A stretch of 64,000 nt of DNA from Halorientalis salina (GTDB lineage Archaea > Halobacteriota > Halobacteria > Halobacteriales > Haloarculaceae). The stretch lies in NCBI RefSeq assembly GCF_005049285.1, contig NZ_SOSC01000001.1, positions 248,001 through 312,000 of the forward strand. The letters run 5' to 3'. The notes beneath the pieces were generated by a model. The model saw only the letters and a program-made list of their open reading frames with translations. It did not search any database and was not told the DNA's origin. The position numbers and the translations under genes were made by a program. Shown piece after piece: positions 62,309 through 64,000 of this stretch. Positions within the stretch are counted from its first letter, which is position 1; each line of letters begins with the position of its first letter.

Positions 62309-63045
62309 GCTGACCCTCCCGTCCCGTCGACTCGCGTCGCCACCTCGCCGGATTCATGGCTCACGAGCGCTGACATGGCGTCTTCGAGGTCAGCCGCGCC
62401 CGTCTCCGCGAGCAACTCGTCGGGCGCGCCCGTCGCAGCGATCTGCCCGCGGTCGATCAGGACGGTGTCGTCGGCGATTCGCGAGACGGCCCCGAGGTCG
62501 TGGGTCGCGACGATGACGGCCGCGCCGTCGTCGGCGAGTTCGGAGATGGTCTCGGTGATGTGGTGACTCATCATCGGGTCCAGGCCGCTGGAGGGTTCGT
62601 CGAGGACCAGCAGTCCCGGATCGCCGATGGTCGCCTGTGCGATGCCGAGCAGGCGCGTCATACCGCCCGAGAGGGCTTCGACGCGCCGGTCCGGGACGCC
62701 ACTGAGTCCGACGCGGTCCATGGCCGATTCGGTGTCGACGGACTCGCCCACGAGGTCGCCGTAGAACGACAGCGTCTCGCGGACGGTAAACTGCGGGCGA
62801 AACGCCGGTGCCTGGGCGAGGTAGCCGACCGGACGCGTCCCGGTCGACGGTCGGTCGACGCTGCCGCTGTCGGGAACCAGCAGTCCCGCGACTGCGCGCA
62901 GCATCGTCGTCTTGCCCGAGCCGTTCGGGCCGATGAGACACGTCACGGTCCCGGGGTCGACGCCGAAGGTAACGTCCTCGATGACGGTGAGGTCGCCGAA
63001 ACTGACGGTGACTGCCTCGACGCTGAGTCCGACTGTCTCTGTCAT
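62305..63045 (-). CDS. nosF: NosF-type ABC transporter ATPase
   Basis: 246 aa. Walker A IGPNGSGKTTML (39-47), Q-loop GYLAQAPAFRPQFTVRETL, signature LSGGMTRLLGIAQATIGDPGLLVLDEPSSGLDP with Walker B, H-loop IVATHDLGAVSR. With NosD (periplasmic) and NosY (permease) it supplies sulfur or copper for the CuZ centre of N2O reductase in denitrifiers; here the target is unclear. ATG overlaps the nosD stop by four bases. Confidence 0.88.
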   Translation of the reverse strand: MTETVGLSVEAVTVSFGDLTVIEDVTFGVDPGTVTCLIGPNGSGKTTMLRAVAGLLVPDSGSVDRPSTGTRPVGYLAQAPAFRPQFTVRETLSFYGDLVGESVDTESAMDRVGLSGVPDRRVEALSGGMTRLLGIAQATIGDPGLLVLDEPSSGLDPMMSHHITETISELADDGAAVIVATHDLGAVSRIADDTVLIDRGQIAATGAPDELLAETGAADLEDAMSALVSHESGEVATRVDGTGGSA

Positions 63046-64000
63046 GGGTGTGTTGCGTTCAGTTTCGATAGTTGCTCCGGATTCACCGGTTGTGCCAGCG
63101 TTGCAGTGTCGACGATGCCGCTTTCGCGGAGCCCGGGGACGGCGCTCTGGACGTTCCGGATCATCCCGACCGCGGGCGACTCCCTGAGCGTGACCGTCCC
63201 GCTCGCGTTCAGGAGCGCCCCCTCGATGTCATCGGTCGGGTAGTAGGCCGCATCGAGGGTCCCGTCGCCGTCCGCGTCCCGGCCCGGAAGCGGCCCCCAG
63301 TAGTTACCGCGGTCCTCGGTCCACAGGCGAATCGGGCCGCGAAGGGGCTGCACCTGAACCTCGTTGTCGACGATGTCGTTCCGGGCCACCTCGTTGGAGG
63401 GCAACAGCGTGCTCGCCCGCAAGCCGAGGTCGTTCCCGGCGACGACGTTCCCCGTAATGACCGACCGGTCCGCGCCGAAGGTGATTCCAATGCCGTTGTC
63501 GACGACCACGTTGTCGGCGATGTAGGAGGCGGACCCGGACATCGAGAGTCCGATATCGTTCCGGCGCACGTCGTTCCCGAGGAGCACGTTCCCGCGGGGA
63601 CGCGTCATGACGATGACGCCCGCGTTCGTCCCCCGCATGGTGTTGTTCGCCACCACCGACCCGGAGGTGTACATCTCGTGGACGCCGTACCGCATGTCCA
63701 CCATACGGTTGTCCCTGACGACGATGCCCGGCGTGCGGTGGGTGTAGACGCCGTCTCGACCGCCCTGAACCGAGATGTTCTGGACCACGATGGGATCGTA
63801 CATCGCGACCACGCCCATGAAGCCCTCGACCCACTCCTCACTGCCGCGCACGGTACTGTCGCGAACCACCGTCCCGGAACTGTTGTGGACGATGAGCCCC
63901 GTGGCCGGCGTGTCGACGTGGACGCCCGAGACGAGCGACCCGGATGCGTTCTCGAACCTGATGGCCGAGTCGCCGCGGCCGTAGGCGACCCGGATGCGTT
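63042..64000 (-). CDS. nosD: NosD-type right-handed beta-helix protein, 3' part (5' end beyond window)
   Basis: About 319 codons up to the right edge, open throughout (last in-window residues read ...RIRVAYGRGDSAIRFENA). The chain consists of parallel-beta-helix (carbohydrate-binding/CASH) turns: VVRDNRMVDMRYGVHEMYTSGSVVANNTMRGTNAGVIVMTRPRGNVLLGNDVRRNDIGLSMSG ..., with repeated N/D-x-V-x-x-N patterns. The C-terminus (NPEQLSKLNATHP) shows no anchor. NosD proteins act outside the cytoplasm in copper-centre assembly; the missing N-terminus should hold a signal peptide. Same operon as nosF and nosY. Confidence 0.82.
   Translation of the reverse strand, partial: RIRVAYGRGDSAIRFENASGSLVSGVHVDTPATGLIVHNSSGTVVRDSTVRGSEEWVEGFMGVVAMYDPIVVQNISVQGGRDGVYTHRTPGIVVRDNRMVDMRYGVHEMYTSGSVVANNTMRGTNAGVIVMTRPRGNVLLGNDVRRNDIGLSMSGSASYIADNVVVDNGIGITFGADRSVITGNVVAGNDLGLRASTLLPSNEVARNDIVDNEVQVQPLRGPIRLWTEDRGNYWGPLPGRDADGDGTLDAAYYPTDDIEGALLNASGTVTLRESPAVGMIRNVQSAVPGLRESGIVDTATLAQPVNPEQLSKLNATHP

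Overview
The window is chromosomal DNA of a halophilic archaeon (class Halobacteria). The coding sequence is very G+C-rich and the proteins are strongly acidic. Putative promoters carry archaeal TATA-like boxes about 25-35 bases before start codons, which suggests leaderless mRNAs. Marker genes are archaeal or haloarchaeal: halorhodopsin, SRP19, Gar1, FEN-1, RtcB with archease, dodecin, an archaeal class I aldolase, a presenilin-type protease and a protein with a PGF-CTERM-like tail. Small hairpin repeats of a kind I associate with Haloarcula/Halomicrobium relatives hint at Haloarculaceae, but the genus cannot be fixed from this sequence. I saw no rRNA, tRNA, CRISPR array, prophage or intact insertion sequence. 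This is mostly core chromosome.

Layout. 1-3.4 kb: minus-strand branched-chain amino-acid operon (leuA, ilvB, start of ilvN, which runs off the left edge). 3.5-13.2 kb: small haloarchaeal protein, catalase-peroxidase, VOC and GNAT proteins, DUF502 protein, then archease - DoxX-like - RtcB (RNA ligation) and a sensor kinase. 13.5-24.3 kb: small membrane and zinc-ribbon proteins, an eIF2B-related isomerase-like protein, MscS channel, Usp, 5'-nucleotidase, class V aminotransferase, three membrane proteins, dodecin and an IscA-type protein. 24.5-33 kb: tandem winged-helix regulator, HisD, Tat-exported hydrolase, DnaJ-like membrane protein, PiT phosphate transporter, alpha/beta hydrolase. 33-41.5 kb: PH-domain protein, FEN-1, GNAT, methyltransferase, MFS, ornithine cyclodeaminase-like enzyme, presenilin homologue, Gar1 and SRP19. 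41.6-46.3 kb: divergent vitamin B12 uptake locus (btuF against btuCD), with an unusual ATPase fusion and a LEA2-type protein. 46.3-49 kb: gluconeogenic pair aldolase/FBPase, then halorhodopsin. 49-60 kb: 3-hydroxyacyl-CoA dehydrogenase, Hsp20, tungstate ABC transporter tupABC, acyl-CoA dehydrogenase, PadR/DICT pair, a GlpA-like dehydrogenase lacking its usual C-terminal domain, thiolase plus DUF35 partner. 60-64 kb: hydrolase/membrane pair and a nosDFY set whose nosD runs off the right edge.

Genes that probably work together: leuA-ilvB-ilvN; archease with RtcB; btuF with btuCD; aldolase with FBPase (4-base overlap); tupA-B-C; thiolase with its OB-fold/zinc partner (4-base overlap); nosD-F-Y (4-base overlaps). 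Convergent neighbours often interlock at their 3' ends by 8-35 bases. The most interesting non-coding signals are two related imperfect hairpin elements (33219-33304 and 41553-41636). Each begins exactly at the TGA stop codon of the preceding gene.
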